DNA of 64,000 bases, from positions 302,701 to 366,700 of the forward strand of contig VWYX01000655.1 of NCBI GenBank assembly GCA_013396525.1. The letters run 5' to 3'. A program made the translations under genes and the position numbers. The first letter of the stretch is position 1. The number at the start of each line of letters is the position of its first letter. A model generated the notes under the pieces. That model made no database searches and had not been told where the DNA came from. It saw nothing but the letters and a program-made list of their open reading frames with translations. The DNA comes from Chaetorhynchus papuensis. Lineage: Eukaryota; Chordata; Aves; Passeriformes; Rhipiduridae. This document shows, piece after piece, positions 11,681 through 22,980 of this stretch.

Positions 11681-12486
11681 CATAGAAACAAAGAATCATT
11701 TAGGTTGGAAAAGACCCTTAAGATCATCAAGTACGACCATTAACATAAGACCGCTAAGTCCACCACTAAACCTTGTCCCCAAGTGCCTCATCTACACATC
11801 TTTTCAATGCCTCCAGGGATGGTAACTTTATCCCTTCTCTGAGGAGCCCGTGCCAATGTTTGACAACCCTTTAGGGGAATTTTTTTCCCAATATCCAACC
11901 TAAACCTTCGCCTATGCAATTTAAGGCCTGTTCCTCTTGTCCCATCACTGTTTACGTGGGGGAAGAGACTGACCCTGACCTGGCTCTACCCTCCTTTCAG
12001 GCAGTTGTAGAGAACAATAAGGTCCCCCCTGAGCCTCCTTTTCTCCAGACTGAGCACCCCCAGCTCCCTCAGTCGCTCCTCATAGTAAATATGTTCCAGA
12101 CTCTTCCACAGCTCCATTGCCCTTCTCTGGACACACTCCAGCCAGCACCTCAAATTTCTTCCTGAATTAACGGCCCAGAACTGGACACAGGATTCAAGGT
12201 GTGGCATCACCAGTGATGAGCATAGAGGGACAATCATTGCCCTCATCCTGCTGGCCACTCTATTGCTGATCCAGGCCAGGATGCCATTGGCCTTCTTATC
12301 CACCTGGGCACACTCTGGCTCATGTTCAGCTACTGTCAACCAGCACTCCCAGGTCCTTTTCCACTGGTTAGTTTTCCAGCCACTCCTCCCCCAGCCTGTA
12401 GCACTGCCTGGAGTTGTTGTGACCCAAGTGCAGGACCCAGCACTCGGCCTTGTTGAACCTCATCCAACTGGCCTCAGCCCATCGAT
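11681..12486 (-). mobile_element. 5'-truncated CR1 LINE, 3' ORF2 and 3' UTR
   Basis: Read on the - strand, this is the last ~800 bp of a CR1 element. The frame at 12,339-11,986 carries the ORF2 C-terminal signature in order: K-K-A-N-G-I-L-A, then V-M-P-H-L-E-S-C, then C-V-Q-R-R-A, then Y-E-E-R-L-R-E-L-G, then L-E-K-R-R-L-R-G-D-L. The 3' UTR follows and ends at 11,681-11,730 with the family's 'GGTCTTTTCCAACCTAAATGATTC' type tail. Homology stops abruptly at about 12,486 ('CCCATCGAT'), as expected for 5' truncation by incomplete reverse transcription. A frameshift near residue 1 of the open frame separates it from the upstream ORF2 segment. It is the best-preserved CR1 tail in the window and so probably one of the youngest. 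Confidence 0.93.
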
Positions 12487-14129
12487 GAACAATCTGTTCT
12501 TGGTTGCAGTGGGTCTGTGCTCAGTACATCTGTACTTAGAATTCCTCTTTCATTCCTCCTGCTCACCCCCTGTTCTCATGACCATTTCAGGAACTAGACT
12601 GTATAGCCCTCCAAATGCTGAACTTTGACACTGTGCATATTTACCAATTTTGCTAAAAAATGCTGCAATCCAGCATAGTAGTATGAGATCCACTGCTGTC
12701 AATACCCTACATCTGAAGAGAAAGTAAGATGAATAAAATATTCTTATTAAAAATATTAGCCATAGCCTTGGAGGTGTGGTTGCTTTCTTACTACCCAGTG
12801 GGTCTATGCTTTTATACTACTGTGATGGGGCCAGTTTGTCCTCATTTCTAGGCTTGGGCAGGGAAGTCGAGGTAACCTAGCTGACCTTAAATACAAGTTT
12901 ATATGGCATTTGGGCACCTACATGCTCGAATTAGTAACACAACAGGTATGTTAAACTAATGATTTTGGCTTTTAAGTGGCACACTAAATATGGGGTCATA
13001 ATTACCTAGGAACACAGGAGAAAACTCAGGCGTCCTGGAATCTTCATGAGATGTGACTCAAGGAATTTAAAGTCAAGCTCTGAGCATGATGACAGGTCTT
13101 CTGGTTTGAAGAGGCAAACATTTATGTCCTGCCAAAAAGTGCTTGAGGCTTTCTGAGTAGATGGATGTTGTAAGCGTACTGTTAGCACACCAGATCTTGC
13201 TCTTACTGAAATTTCCTAGTTTCAACTTCAGATTCATAAAGCTACACTGCAAACGAACCCAGAACACTGAAGGTTTTCTGGACTTCTGGGTTACTTGAAG
13301 TTTATATGGTGGTTTTCTAGTCCTAGCAGTCAGATAAACCTTCTGAATAAGATGTATGTGTTGGGACACCATTTGAGTAAAAACACTCCCTTTGATTTAA
13401 AATAAAAAATAATTGTCTATCTCTTCTCAGGAAAAACAGGACTGTGGGCAGAAATCTCTAGCATATAGGGCAAAATCCAGCAGGTCAAGCCTGTCCTTGT
13501 TATGCATCAGATTATATTAGCTAATGAAACCTTCTGCAGTGAAGATTTTCATACATTTTGAAACTGAACCAGACTGAATTTGTGGTTTAGGTGCAAAGTG
13601 TCTGAGGCCCATTAAGCACATTGCAACCACTTCAGATAGTCAAAACCTTCTGGATTTTGTTGATCAATCTGTCTTTGATTTAGATATAAAGGCTAAACTG
13701 ATTTGGAGTCATCTCTCCATTTCATAAGAGCCCAGAAGATTAAGAGAATATTTGTGTCAGTATATGATCTGTTTAAACTCAGGGGTCTGAAAAAATTAGC
13801 TGAAACATTTTCTGAGAAGACCTATTCCTTGTCTCTTAGATATCCAGTATTTTGGGCTTTTTATCCACTTGTTCAAAAAAACAACCTTAACCATGCAAGA
13901 ATGCAAGACCTTATCTTTTTTCCTAAGGCCTGTATCTCGTATGCTTCCTGTATTATACTGCCACAATTTCTCAAGGACCAACATAATAGTTTCCAGCAGA
14001 GAAAAGCTAACTGTACTTAGCCAAAATATGGCATCTGGAAAAGTAAGCTGTACATCATTTCTCTGAACAAGATGAATGTGTTCAGAATGCCTTCTTAAGC
14101 TTCCTTGAAAATTGTATGGACAGCTCAGA
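12487..14129. other. No recognised gene or repeat
   Basis: AT-rich sequence with stops in every frame, lying between a - strand CR1 and a + strand CR1. I found no exon-like or repeat-like signal. Confidence 0.55.
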
Positions 14130-15256
14130 TCAATATGATTTCAAGTACAGTCAAGGGAGACGAGGAGGGTGTATTGCCCTCCATGTCAATGACCAGCTGG
14201 AGACCATGGAGCTCTGCCTGGGGATGGATGAAGAGCCAACTCAGAGCTTCTGGGCCAGGATTAAAAGGAAGGCAGAGGTCACATTGTAGTAGGGGTCTGT
14301 TAAAGGCCACCTGAGCAGGAAAACTGAGTGGATGGGTCCCTCTACAGATAGAAGCAGCCTCACTTTTACAAGTCCTGGACTTTGTGGGGGACTTCAACCA
14401 CCCCAATAACTATTGGATAAGCAATAATAAGCATAAGCAATCCAGGAGGTTTCTGGAATGCATTGATAATAGCTTCTTTTCCAAGTGGTAGAGGAGACAA
14501 CAGGGACAGGTACTATGCTGAATCCTTGTTCTTACCAACAAGAGGGGCTGATGGGGGGTGCGACATTAAAGGGCAGCCTTGGGTGCAGTGACCATGAAAT
14601 GGTGGAGTTTGAGATCCTTAAGGCAGCAAGAAGTGTGCACAGCATCACTACTCCAGACTTTGGGAGAGCAGACTTCGGCCTCTTTAGGGAACTACTTGAA
14701 GATTACCATGGAATCATCTCCCGGAGGGAATTGGGACCTAAGAAATCTGGTTGATAATCAAGGATCACCTCCTCCAAGGTCAGGAGTTATGCATCCCAAC
14801 AAAGAACAAATCAGACAAAAACACCAGGAGGTCTGTGTGGATGAACAAGGAGCTCATGGACAAACTCATACACAAAAAGAAAGCCTACAGAGAGTGAAAG
14901 GAAGGATATGTAGCCTGGGGGGAATACAGATAAACTGTCTCAGCAGGCAGAGATCATGTTAGGAAAACTAGAGCCCTGATAGAATTGGATAAAGGAAGAG
15001 AAACTGATGCCATCTACCTGGACTTATACAAAGAAATAGACATTTTCCTGCGTGACATCCTCGTCTCTAAATTGGAGAGACATAGGTTTAATGGACAGAC
15101 CACCCAGTGGGTAAGGAGTTGGCTGGTTGGTCACATTCAAAGAATTGCAGTCAACATCTTGACATCCAAGGAGAGATCAGTGACGAGTGGTGTTGCGGTG
15201 GGTAGGCCATATCAAAATGGGCTAGATCGCAGTTTCCTGTTCTAGATTCTTCCCTG

Positions 15257-15302
15257 GGACCTGATGCCTATGTATAAAGCTATTTGTTTATGCATCAGGT
15301 CC
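15257..15302. repeat. 11-bp perfect inverted repeat in the LTR U3
   Basis: GGACCTGATGC at 15,257-15,267 and its exact reverse complement GCATCAGGTCC at 15,292-15,302 are separated by 24 bases. The block could form a hairpin in DNA or RNA. No known function is assigned. Confidence 0.85.
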
Positions 15303-15415
15303 GGAGTGGTCAGAATTCGAACTTGCCTCTTCAGCCCTTACCCCTCCTCTGTCTGTTCCTTATTTGTTAATGTCAGTGTTTCAATACTCTCCTATTGGCT
15401 TATCTCCTTGCCCGG

Positions 15416-15442
15416 CCCCCCCCATCAAGGGGGGAATAAAAA
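15416..15442 (+). promoter_or_regulatory. C8/G6 hairpin followed by TATA-like box of the LTR
   Basis: C8 (15,416-15,423), ATCAA, G6 (15,429-15,434) can pair, and the sequence runs directly into AATAAAAA at 15,435-15,442. The position, about 75 bp upstream of the LTR polyadenylation signal, fits the core promoter of a retroviral LTR. Its use as a promoter today is not shown. Confidence 0.5.
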
Positions 15443-15513
15443 CCCCGGGCGAGGAGCAGTTGGTGCCACTTGGAGCTAGGTGTATGGTTGTGTTATGTTT
15501 TTCCTCTGTGAGG

Positions 15514-15519
15514 AATAAA
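15514..15519 (+). terminator. LTR polyadenylation signal AATAAA
   Basis: A perfect AATAAA hexamer in the R region of the solo LTR, followed by T-rich and GT-containing sequence (CTTCTCCGTCGTCTG) as expected downstream of a cleavage site. Confidence 0.6.
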
Positions 15520-15992
15520 GTTAATATATACCTTCTCCGTCGTCTGCATCTGCTTAACCTTAGCAGCAAAGATACACCTCCTGCCTCCAACGGAACACCG
15601 GGAATGGAGAGGTCTGAGCTGGCTATTCACTCTCTTGCTGGCTGAGACCTCTTCAAGGAGTTACCGAGGCAGGGACGGGGTATCCTCGCAAACCGAGACT
15701 GGCAGGGACAGTAATAGAGTGGCATTCCACAGGGATCAGTATTAGGGAATGGCTTTAAACTGAAGGAGAGTATGTTTAGGATATCAGGAGGAAATTCTTC
15801 TCTATGAAGGTGGTGAGGCACTGGAACAGGTTGCCTGAGTAAGTGGTGGATGCCCCATTCCTGTAAGTGTTCAGGGCCCTGACCAACCCAATCTAGCGAA
15901 AGGTGTCCTTGCTTATGGGAAAGGTGTTGGTGCTAGATGATCTTTAAGGTCCCTTCCAATCCAAACCATCTTATGATCCTCTGATTCTGTGA

Positions 15993-18900
15993 TAAAGGTA
16001 AGGATTTGCATTTGCATGACCCGAAGTGGAAAAATGAGCTATAGGTGATAAGCTGAAGGTCTTAACACATGAGATTTCTTTTGTTTGATAAAACAGATTG
16101 TGATGGTTTTAGAAGAACCCGGTAAAAGTGACATTGGATGAGTGTAGAATAGAAGATTATTCACCAATAAAAGAATGCAGAAATTTGGGTGATTGCATCT
16201 TTCTTGAGCTGATGATTAAATTCCTGCATTTCACAACTATTGCTTAAAGTGTTAACGAAAGAGTGGCATTTTTAGAACACTAATTCCCACCTGGGTTTTT
16301 TCATTGAACTTTGTTGACAAATGTTTGCAATAAATTTTAGGAGAAATTTTACATGAAACATTACACTGAAATCTCTTGAAAAAAACCCCAAAGGATTGAG
16401 TTCTTACCTCTTTTCTCTCTTGCTCTTTTTCACCCCCTTCTTGTTTCTCTTCATGTTTAGATGTGTGGCCACTGGATGATTCTCAAAGGCTCCTGGGTTC
16501 AGACCTTTGGTTCAGATTCCCACTGATGATGGAGGGCTCAAAGGAAGAATACCAGCAGCTTTGTCATCTTACAGAGAGTAGGATTCTGCAAATGGAAGAG
16601 CAACACAATTTTTCTGGCGTTTGTCAATAAACCTCTAGGTGAAACAAAAGAATTATGTTTGCACTTCAGGTCAAATCTGCTGAGAAATGCCTGCAAACAC
16701 CAGTACATTGGAGAAATGTATTCAAGAACATTTCATCCTTGTGAAAATATTACCCTGTTACAACAGCCAAGGTCACTGAGACCCAGAGTGATCTTCTGGT
16801 CACAAAAGTTAAAGATGCCTGGCGGCTACTATAATTAAATTATGAGCGTTAGGAGAATAGGGAAAGCAGTTTTCCCACAAATATTTACTTGAATTTAAAA
16901 GTGACTTTAGACATGACTTTGCTCAGAAATCCTCTGTGTTCTGGTTATTGGGTTTTTTTTCCTCCTTGAAAACATTCAGACACTGAAGCTGGATGTGGGT
17001 GCCTAGGCCACAGCTTTCATCTTCAGCCCAACTGAAGAACAAAAGCAACAATCTCAGGTCTGTGTCAAAAACAGTGGGCCTTTTGAATGTTGGCAACTTT
17101 CCATTTGCATCTCATGAACAAAATCCAGGCGATGAGCTGGGTGAATGAACAGATAGATAGAACAGGAAATGTATTTTAAATTCCCACCAGGGCATGTCTG
17201 TAGGCAAACCACCAATATAAAAGGATATTAATGTTAGGATAAACCGGCTTGATAATCAATAGCTACTTATTTCATCTTAATTGTTGTCTTAGGGGAAAAT
17301 CTTTAAAATTCATATTGCCTCTCCGTTTGGAAATGCGCTTTTGTTAGCTCTAGTTTCTGGTTTTTGGATTTCGGTTAATTTTCTTTTTTTCTCTCCTGAA
17401 AAGCTGAACAAGCAAGTTCACAAACAAGTACACGCAATATCCAAAAACCTACTATCCCAAGGCCTCAGCACAAAGTGGAAAAGACATCTTACACTACTCT
17501 TTTTTGTGGTTCCGATTACATGAAGATGTACAACGTCGCGTACCAGGAAAATCATGAGTTGACCACAAAACACTGTGCACACTCATGTGTGAAACTGAAG
17601 TACAAGGGGTAGCAATATGATAGGTTTTGTATGGCATATAGGACAATGCTCTGCTTCCACACTAGGTGTTTAACAATTTTCTACTGTTGTTCACAATGCA
17701 GTTATATAAAAGTAAAAAAACCCCAAAACCCAAATAAACCAACAGTAAATGGCAAAAACCCCTCCAGCTGTGTCTCATGTGGTAATTTAACACACACTAT
17801 GTAAAGAATATTCAGCATCTTAAAGTAAATTTAACCTGCAGCTAGCTGAGGGATTAAACATGACTATTCTCAACTTGAACGACCCTTTCCCCTAAGTCAA
17901 GCTGCCCATTTAGCGCCCTTAATAAATACAGGGATAATTTAAACCATGTGGCCGCAAATTGAAAACATGGGCTTTTGAACTATGTATTTTCTTTCTCATG
18001 TTGGAACTTCTCCCTGGAGATAGACTCAAGTCCCATGATCTTGTAAAAGACAAATCTGTGTATCTTTTTTATTAAGTGTTTCATGATATATATTTTTTCA
18101 GCTCTGTTGCAGTGGATGCATCTGAAAGATGTATTCCGTTGACAGTACACAGTACCTCAAAGGCTCTTGATTCATTTATCAACTCAAACTAATAAAAAGA
18201 GGATAATATTTCTATGAAAAAGAATGGGTTTTAAAAGCAGCTTGACAGCTTGGTAGAATACATCAATTAAGTGTAGAGAGAAATTGAAGGAAAAATGGGG
18301 ATCTTACTTTCTTTGCTAGCATTAGAATTAATAAAAAATATTTAATCTGTCCTTCAACAGGAAAGAAATAGAGCTCATTCCCAGCTTGCATACCTTGTGG
18401 TTTGAGCTGAAGAATGTTACACTCTAGTCTATATTCAACTACGGGTTTAAATTATAGCCTTTAGAAAATAATCTACCATTCACTTTAATTAATATCAACA
18501 ATCACAGAGTCAGTTGGAAAAAAACCCACGCAACACAAAATGCTAATGCAAAATTAAAAATATTTCTGACCATTTTTTTGTTCATTAAAAACATCAAAGA
18601 GTCTCATCAGTTCGCAGCTTTGGTACTCTGTAACCTTAGGCTTCTTTCATGTTGATCCAAGGAAGGTTCACAACCAGGTTTTTTCTAGTCAGTGGCCCAT
18701 GAGACACATCTGGCCCCATCATTTCATCTGTGGTCAGAAGAGACACAAAGTGCTCTGCTAGACTGCTTTACCACAAACTTTTTTTAGTACCTTATTCCCC
18801 TGAGACAAACCATTGGGCCTGTCTTTCCTACCACTGTTTGGAGATTTATCCCTGTGGAAGAAGTAGTGGCTGAAGTTCCCCTCCAGCACTGGGCCAGAGA

Positions 18901-21900
18901 AGTCAACTCTCAGGATTTGATCTCAGATCCTGTTGGGTGCCTTTTCCAGGCCTTTTTCTGTTTAAATTGGTGATGTCAAGGCAAGGGATCTTCTCCTACT
19001 GATGGAATATTCTTGTCCTCCTCTGAAAGGTCCAGATGTCACTGAAAATCGGGTAGTAAGAAACAAAAAGAGCCAAAGAAGATGTTTTCTTCTGCAGATC
19101 TTATGTGCAAGCACTTGAATGCAGATGAAAGGTTCAACATGTCATAGCAGAGAACAAATGCAGCCTCTGAGGATTCAGTGGGCAGGTTTGTGAATCTCCA
19201 GCTAAGAGTGTGTGATGTGTTTGACTGCTAGGCTGGTGCCAGGGATCATTTGTATTAGTTAGAAACTTGTCTTCATATTGTCAGCTTGGAATCTGTATGA
19301 AGATCTTGGATCAACAATGTCTCTCTTCTACCAATGACTTTCTGGAACAAACTGAGTAAAATTAGGGCACAGTATACCAAGAGCTTGTGGTAAACAATTT
19401 GGTTTTGGCTCATAAGGTAAAGAAATTGTGAAGACAACATTTTAAGAGCTATATTCCACCTGAACAACAACATTCATTTCTGTTTTGTTATTCTACTACA
19501 CTACCAGCAACTCTATAAAGCTTCTCTGCAAAACACAACTCTGCAGCACAGTTTACTGAAACGTAGCCAATTTATGGTAATTGGCCACACTGAGAAGACT
19601 CTTTTTGCAACTATTCTTCTATCTCCTAACCATACATTGAATATATTGTGACTGTACAGCCATGTCAGTACTGTGGCCCCTGTCCCCTATCATTGAAAGA
19701 GTTTTCACAGCATATTTCTTGCATTTCTTTGCATCTTCTTTTTCCTGATTGTATAGGATGAGAAAGGAGGAGTCTGCATCTTCAGATCTTAAAAAGAAGT
19801 TGTGCGGGATTTGATGCATCCAGTTTCCAGCTCCGCAATGCCTCGAGGCCCTGCAGAGCGGTGCAAGTAACAGTCTGCTCACCCTTGGGAAGATAACAGC
19901 TGGGGTGTCCAGTATTGCTTGTCTGGGTTACTGCGCAGTGCCACAAATTCAGTGAGAAGTGTGTTATTACTGTATACTCATCTTTCTCTATTTGCTTTTT
20001 GAGTTTTTAGAAGCTGGTGGGATAGAGGTTGACTGACTTACCTAAATAATCTGGTTTTTCACAAGGTTCAAAAATGATAACTGAGAAATTCGCTTGACTA
20101 GCCAGGAACATAGTTAATACATTTCCCCTTTTATTTTTTCTTTGTGGTTTATTGCTTAAAATTTTATTTTTGTACATTCATTGCAATAATTTTTGTGAAC
20201 ACTCTCTGCTGTGTGCATGGCCCTCTAGTCCCATTCCCAATGACAGTGGACTGCATTTTTCCTCAAGAAGAAAAGTAAAAGAGGTAAATGCATGAGGTGG
20301 CTCAGTCCTACAACCCCTTGTTTCATACTTTTATGTCTCTAGCAGAAGAGTGGCCCCATGCAGTTTGCTGGCAAGTGGAATCTCTGCTCATGTGTCAGAA
20401 TTACATCACCTCCATGGCATCGGGAAAACTTCGGAATATGATAGCAAGGGACAGGAGGGGTGTCTTACCTCTGTCTGAAGGGCTGCCAAATGAAAAAATC
20501 TCAATTTTGCATACTCTTTAGTTACACATCTAATACAGTTCATTCTAGTTCAGTGCTTTGCTGAATGGGACCCTTTCTGAGCTTCTAAAATTGCAGGCTT
20601 TCTGTGGGTGCTTTGTCTTGGGCTTGTCTCTGCATTTGTCCTTCTTTCACTTCAGTGCTGCTCAGGTACCCGAGGAATACCCACTGTCAACAAATAAAAA
20701 GAGAGATGTTGATGGCTGCAGTTGATTGAGCATCATCTGCTAGTTACTGAAATTTAAGTTACTATTTCTAGCAAATCCTCCAACTTTGAAATGGAGGTTT
20801 GTCTTGATTTAGTTTATTCCTTATGGTATCAAAATGTGGTGACAGCTTTAAAAAGAAAAATAACATAGTGCTTCAGGGAGCAAAACCAGAGTACAGCACT
20901 TTTAATGGTTTTAATTATATTACAGCACTGTTGGTCTTTTTTTTTAAGTATTCACTGCTCATATTTTTCTTTTGTTAGTAGCCAGTTGACAAGGGGAAGC
21001 TCTTATTCCCTCTTCATAATACTATGTTCAGCTTTTTAAATTCCAGTTGGAAACATTTTGTTTATCGGAGCTATATGAAGAGCTGTTAAGTGGATCTTCA
21101 TTAGCTTCAGCTTTTGAAAGACCCATTTGGCTAAAGCAAAAGAACATCACTTCTCTTTTTCTACTCTATTTTCTATTTTTCTATTTCTGTTTTCTATTTT
21201 TCTATCTCTATTTTCTATTTTCCCACATTCCTAGTAGAAACTTCTTGCCTGTGCGCAGGGGAGAGAGATGACATCAGGATTCACGCGAGGAAATCTTGTG
21301 GAGTGAAACATTTCTGTTTATGAGCAGTGGTGACAACAAAATAGTTGAGCAGGAGCCAGAGCAGCCGTACATGCACTGTCTGCATTGCTGCTTTCAGGGC
21401 TCGCACAAGGCCTTCCAGTGCCTGTGCTGGTACAGTAACTCTTCCACTCTGACCATGTTGGGACAGGTGGCACCTGCTGGCCTGGGACCCTGCCATAAAT
21501 ACAGGGCATGGAGAAGTGGTTCAGACAGGAGCCTGTCTGGGATGGAGGGTCCACTCACGTGAGCAGGGCTGTTCCTTGAAAAGAGAGCAGTGGTATAAAA
21601 TCCCGTCTTCAAGGGAACGTTCTGAGCCTATATGAAACTTCCAGACAGCTCCTGTTGGAACCTTCAAAAAGTCTTCTGACTCTGCGGCCTTCAGAAACCC
21701 ACCATGGGCTTCAGGCCCAAGGAAACCTTCAGTACAGCTGACATCCTGCCAATGTATCTATGGTAGGGCACTGATAGGAATAGGAGCTTATTTTTTTTCA
21801 CCTGGTTTGGGGTGAGATCAGCCTGGAACCAATAAAACCAAACGATGAGGAGAATTAGTTTGGCCTTTGCCAGGGAACTCTGTCATTTTGCCACCTCTAG

Positions 21901-22224
21901 CACGAAAAATTATTCCATGGCTGAAATTCTGCCAAGAAAGTGCCAAGTGCAAGTTATGTATCAGGATTTCTAGGCCAGGTCCTTAAATATGTTACTTATC
22001 TATCTCATCTTTATTTTATGCATTTATTGTAGTTGAATGCTTTAAAGGTAAAAGAAATTAACAGTCAATTGCAGGAATAAGGAAAAAATTAAAATAAAAA
22101 ACCCTTCATCTTCACAGCTGGTAAATCTATCCCTTTTCATACCTCTATCCCTGAGACTGTTTTCTACTTTGGAGCTCAATAGACATATGTGATTTTAAAA
22201 TCTTCTTTAAGAAGTTTAATCCTC
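15993..22224. other. No recognised gene; one short AT-rich tandem repeat
   Basis: About 6 kb of AT-rich sequence without a recognisable exon or interspersed repeat. Open frames are under 90 codons and carry no known motif. A slightly CpG-containing patch at about 17,900-17,980 interrupts the AT-rich background and could be constrained, but I have no direct evidence. A TTTTCTAT-type repeat lies at 21,152-21,221. Confidence 0.5.
21152..21221 (+). repeat. Degenerate (TTTTCTAT)n repeat
   Basis: About eight imperfect units of TTTTCTAT / TTTCTATC in a pyrimidine-rich stretch. It gives rise to the Phe/Tyr/Leu-rich translation in this position, which is not a real protein. Confidence 0.8.
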
Positions 22225-22440
22225 ACGGTTGTAACAACATACAACAGATTCATACAAGGACGGTAAAATCCATGGGGTAGACTGCCAGGAAACTGGAGAT
22301 GTGCCATCACTGAAAGTTGTCATCATTGACCTGACAAATCTTAAGGGATTTTCTTGTTTCACTTGAACTTGCCCTAGTGAAAGGAAACAGACTGGATGAT
22401 CCCTTGAGATCCACCCTATCCCTCCTCTCTGTGATCTTAT
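22225..22440 (+). mobile_element. Old CR1 3' end
   Basis: The sequence follows the CR1 3' UTR in a diverged form: an 'AGACTGCCAGG' and 'GTGCCATCACTGAAAG' stretch, then 'GACTGGATGATCCCTTGAGATCC', and an ending near CTCTGTGATC. This is a weak match in the correct order, consistent with an ancient copy. Confidence 0.6.
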
Positions 22441-22569
22441 CTTGGATTTCCTAGTGGCAGTGTAGCCTTTGTTATTATTTTCTGCCGTGCCAAGTAACGT
22501 AGCAACCTTTGTAAAATTAAGCTTCTATTTTAATAAGCAAACACCCTTATGGGAACCCAAAACACAGCA

Positions 22570-22980
22570 AGAAGAGGTTTAAAAAACATAACCTACAAAG
22601 AAAGGCTGGGAGAATGGGGTTTGTTTTTCTCGAGGAGAAGAGACAAAGGGGGATGTGATACATTTTCCAGAATGCAAAGACTGCAACAAAGAGGCCAGTG
22701 ATTAAAATGGTCCCCTGTAGCCGTCAGGAAAAGGTCAACAGGAATTTAGCTTAATTTGCAGCAAGGAATATTCGGGTTCCATGTTACAAAGCAAATTCCC
22801 AGCTTTGAGAGTGGTGAAACACAAACTGCTTAGGGAGGCTGTGTCTCTCCCCTCTGCTCGCCTCATGAGCAGGTGAGAAAAACATCTGTCAGGGGTCATA
22901 TACTCCTTACTGCTGCAGCAGTGTGGTGGATCAGATGAAACTGAGCCTCTTCCAGTCTTTTGTCTATGAAAAAACAGGAG
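22570..22980 (+). mobile_element. Old CR1 ORF2 C-terminus and 3' UTR
   Basis: At 22,594 the frame reads Y-K-E-R-L-G-E-W-G-L-F followed by S-R-R-R-D-K-G-G, the equivalent of the CR1 C-terminal Y-E-E-R-L-R-E-L-G-L-F motif. Downstream, a 'GTGGTGAAACAC' to 'GGGAGGCTGTG' stretch and 'GGTGGATCAGATGAAACTGAGCC' match the family 3' UTR order. It has many substitutions and shifted frames. It lies about 130 bp after another CR1 tail of the same orientation and is a separate, older insertion. Confidence 0.65.

Larger units (their letters stand above)
15191..15716 (+). mobile_element. Solo LTR of an endogenous retrovirus (ERVK-like by target duplication)
   Basis: A 526-bp block begins TGTTG and is flanked by the perfect 6-bp duplication GAGTGG (15,185-15,190 and 15,717-15,722). 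The flanking CR1 reads continuously once the block and one duplication are ignored. A TATA-like AATAAAAA lies at 15,435-15,442 and a polyadenylation signal AATAAA at 15,514-15,519, giving a U3-R-U5 order on the + strand. No primer-binding site, gag, pol or env sequence follows, so this is a solo LTR left by recombination. Six-base target duplications are typical of ERVK/beta-like elements. The right end here is ...AATA rather than the canonical ...CA, so the boundary or an end mutation needs checking. Confidence 0.8.
14130..15992 (+). mobile_element. CR1 LINE with internal deletions, split by a solo LTR
   Basis: The order follows CR1 ORF2 but with pieces missing. Endonuclease domain, about 14,150-14,760: M-E-L-C-L-G-M-D-E-E-P, then 'GDFNHP'-like sequence, then S-L-G-C-S-D-H-E-M-V-E-F with the catalytic S-D-H at 14,587-14,595, then A-D-F-G-L-F. 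The linker follows to about 14,960. A deletion then removes most of the linker and the start of the reverse transcriptase. Sequence resumes at about 14,980 with D-K-G-R-E-T-D-A-I-Y-L-D-L and D-I-L-V-S-K-L-E-R-H. At 15,190 an LTR interrupts the reverse-transcriptase motif S-G-x-P-Q-G-S; the motif continues from 15,717. Another deletion then joins it to the 3' region (15,751-15,992), ending in 'GATGATCTTTAAGGTCCCTT' and ATTCTGTGA. Frameshifts are present throughout, so it cannot be active. Confidence 0.9.
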
